In this document: positions 6,963 to 7,260 of the stretch, piece by piece | Numbering within the stretch: position 1 is the first letter of the stretch | Layout: each line of letters begins with the position of its first letter | Origin: Pseudomonadota bacterium | GTDB lineage: Bacteria; Pseudomonadota; Alphaproteobacteria; Rhizobiales; Hyphomicrobiaceae | Length of the DNA stretch: 7,260 nt | Direction: 5' to 3' | Assembly: GCA_021813195.1 (NCBI GenBank) | Contig: JAKALI010000200.1 | Location: 1-7,260 of the forward strand | Notes under the pieces: generated by a model | What the model was told of the DNA's origin: nothing | Seen by the model: the letters and a program-made list of their open reading frames with translations, nothing else | Databases searched by the model: none | Position numbers and translations under genes: made by a program

Positions 6963-7260
6963 TCATGGCCGATCCCATGGAGGTAACGGCTGAACTCGGG
7001 CCTTGATCCATTGCAGCAATGCCTGAACGGAAGCGCGCTTAAGCTTGTTCTGCGGGACGAGCGCTTTCAGCCAGAGATCGGATATCGGATATTCGGAGAG
7101 TAGAGGCACGAGCAAGCCGCTCTCCAGCGATTTTCGCGCGATGTAGCGCCCGATCATCGCGATGCCCAAACCTTTCAACGCCGCGCCGTGCAGCACTTGG
7201 GTGTCATTGGTGCTGAAGCGCGAGTGGATTTCGACCCCGATCGCGCCCCGAGGGCTGTCA
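6963..7260 (-). CDS. LysR-family transcriptional regulator, C-terminal part
   Basis: The frame runs from a TGA at 6963-6965 to the right edge without a stop, giving 98 residues of a protein whose start lies outside the window. The translation matches the second half of the LysR substrate-binding domain: STNDTQVLHGAALKGLGIAM, then IARKSLESGLLVPLLSEYP, then a closing amphipathic helix (ASVQALLQWIKARV). The order 'N-D, gA..GLGIa, L..G.LvpLL' is the hallmark of the family. Full-length members have about 300 residues with an N-terminal winged helix-turn-helix, so roughly a third is visible. A GTG at 7196 is internal, not the start. The regulated genes and the inducer are unknown; LysR proteins usually control a divergently placed gene, which would lie right of the window. 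Confidence 0.92.
   Translation of the reverse strand, partial: DSPRGAIGVEIHSRFSTNDTQVLHGAALKGLGIAMIGRYIARKSLESGLLVPLLSEYPISDLWLKALVPQNKLKRASVQALLQWIKARVQPLPPWDRP

Overview
The window looks like chromosome or megaplasmid DNA of a GC-rich alphaproteobacterium, probably Rhodospirillales-like. The clues are two PAS_5 (PF07310-type) proteins, a stand-alone receiver ending in the GPDRRRR-type tail seen in alphaproteobacterial receivers, and a short XRE regulator of a common alphaproteobacterial type. This is inferred from protein features only; the window holds no rRNA or other taxonomic marker.

Left part (1-2583), accessory in character. Bases 1-871 contain no convincing gene. They hold several inverted repeats, a cluster of ATGCAA/TTGCAT words, a tandem array of five AACACAC units spaced 11-12 bp, and a large imperfect hairpin immediately after that array. 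Next come a small unrecognised protein (872-1162, +), a phage-type HNH nuclease (1299-1973, -) and a divergent XRE regulator (2121-2402, +). The HNH/XRE pair shares an AT-rich intergenic region with a perfect inverted repeat. This reads as the remains of a mobile element or prophage.

Middle (2584-5660), a signalling cluster on the minus strand. In transcription order it is a PAS_5 sensor-like protein, then after 36 bp a single-domain response regulator, then after 293 bp a membrane-bound MASE1 histidine kinase. A plausible model is that the kinase senses through its membrane domain and exchanges phosphate with the receiver, with the PAS_5 protein as an accessory sensor. The partnership is inferred from position only.

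Right part (5661-7260). A 542-bp gap holds a broken IS4-type transposase fragment of 59 codons. A second, divergent PAS_5 gene (6203-6787, +) follows, with a 14-bp palindrome just upstream of its start. The window ends in the C-terminal third of a LysR-family regulator (minus strand, 5' end outside the window). No tRNA, rRNA, CRISPR array or complete insertion sequence was seen.
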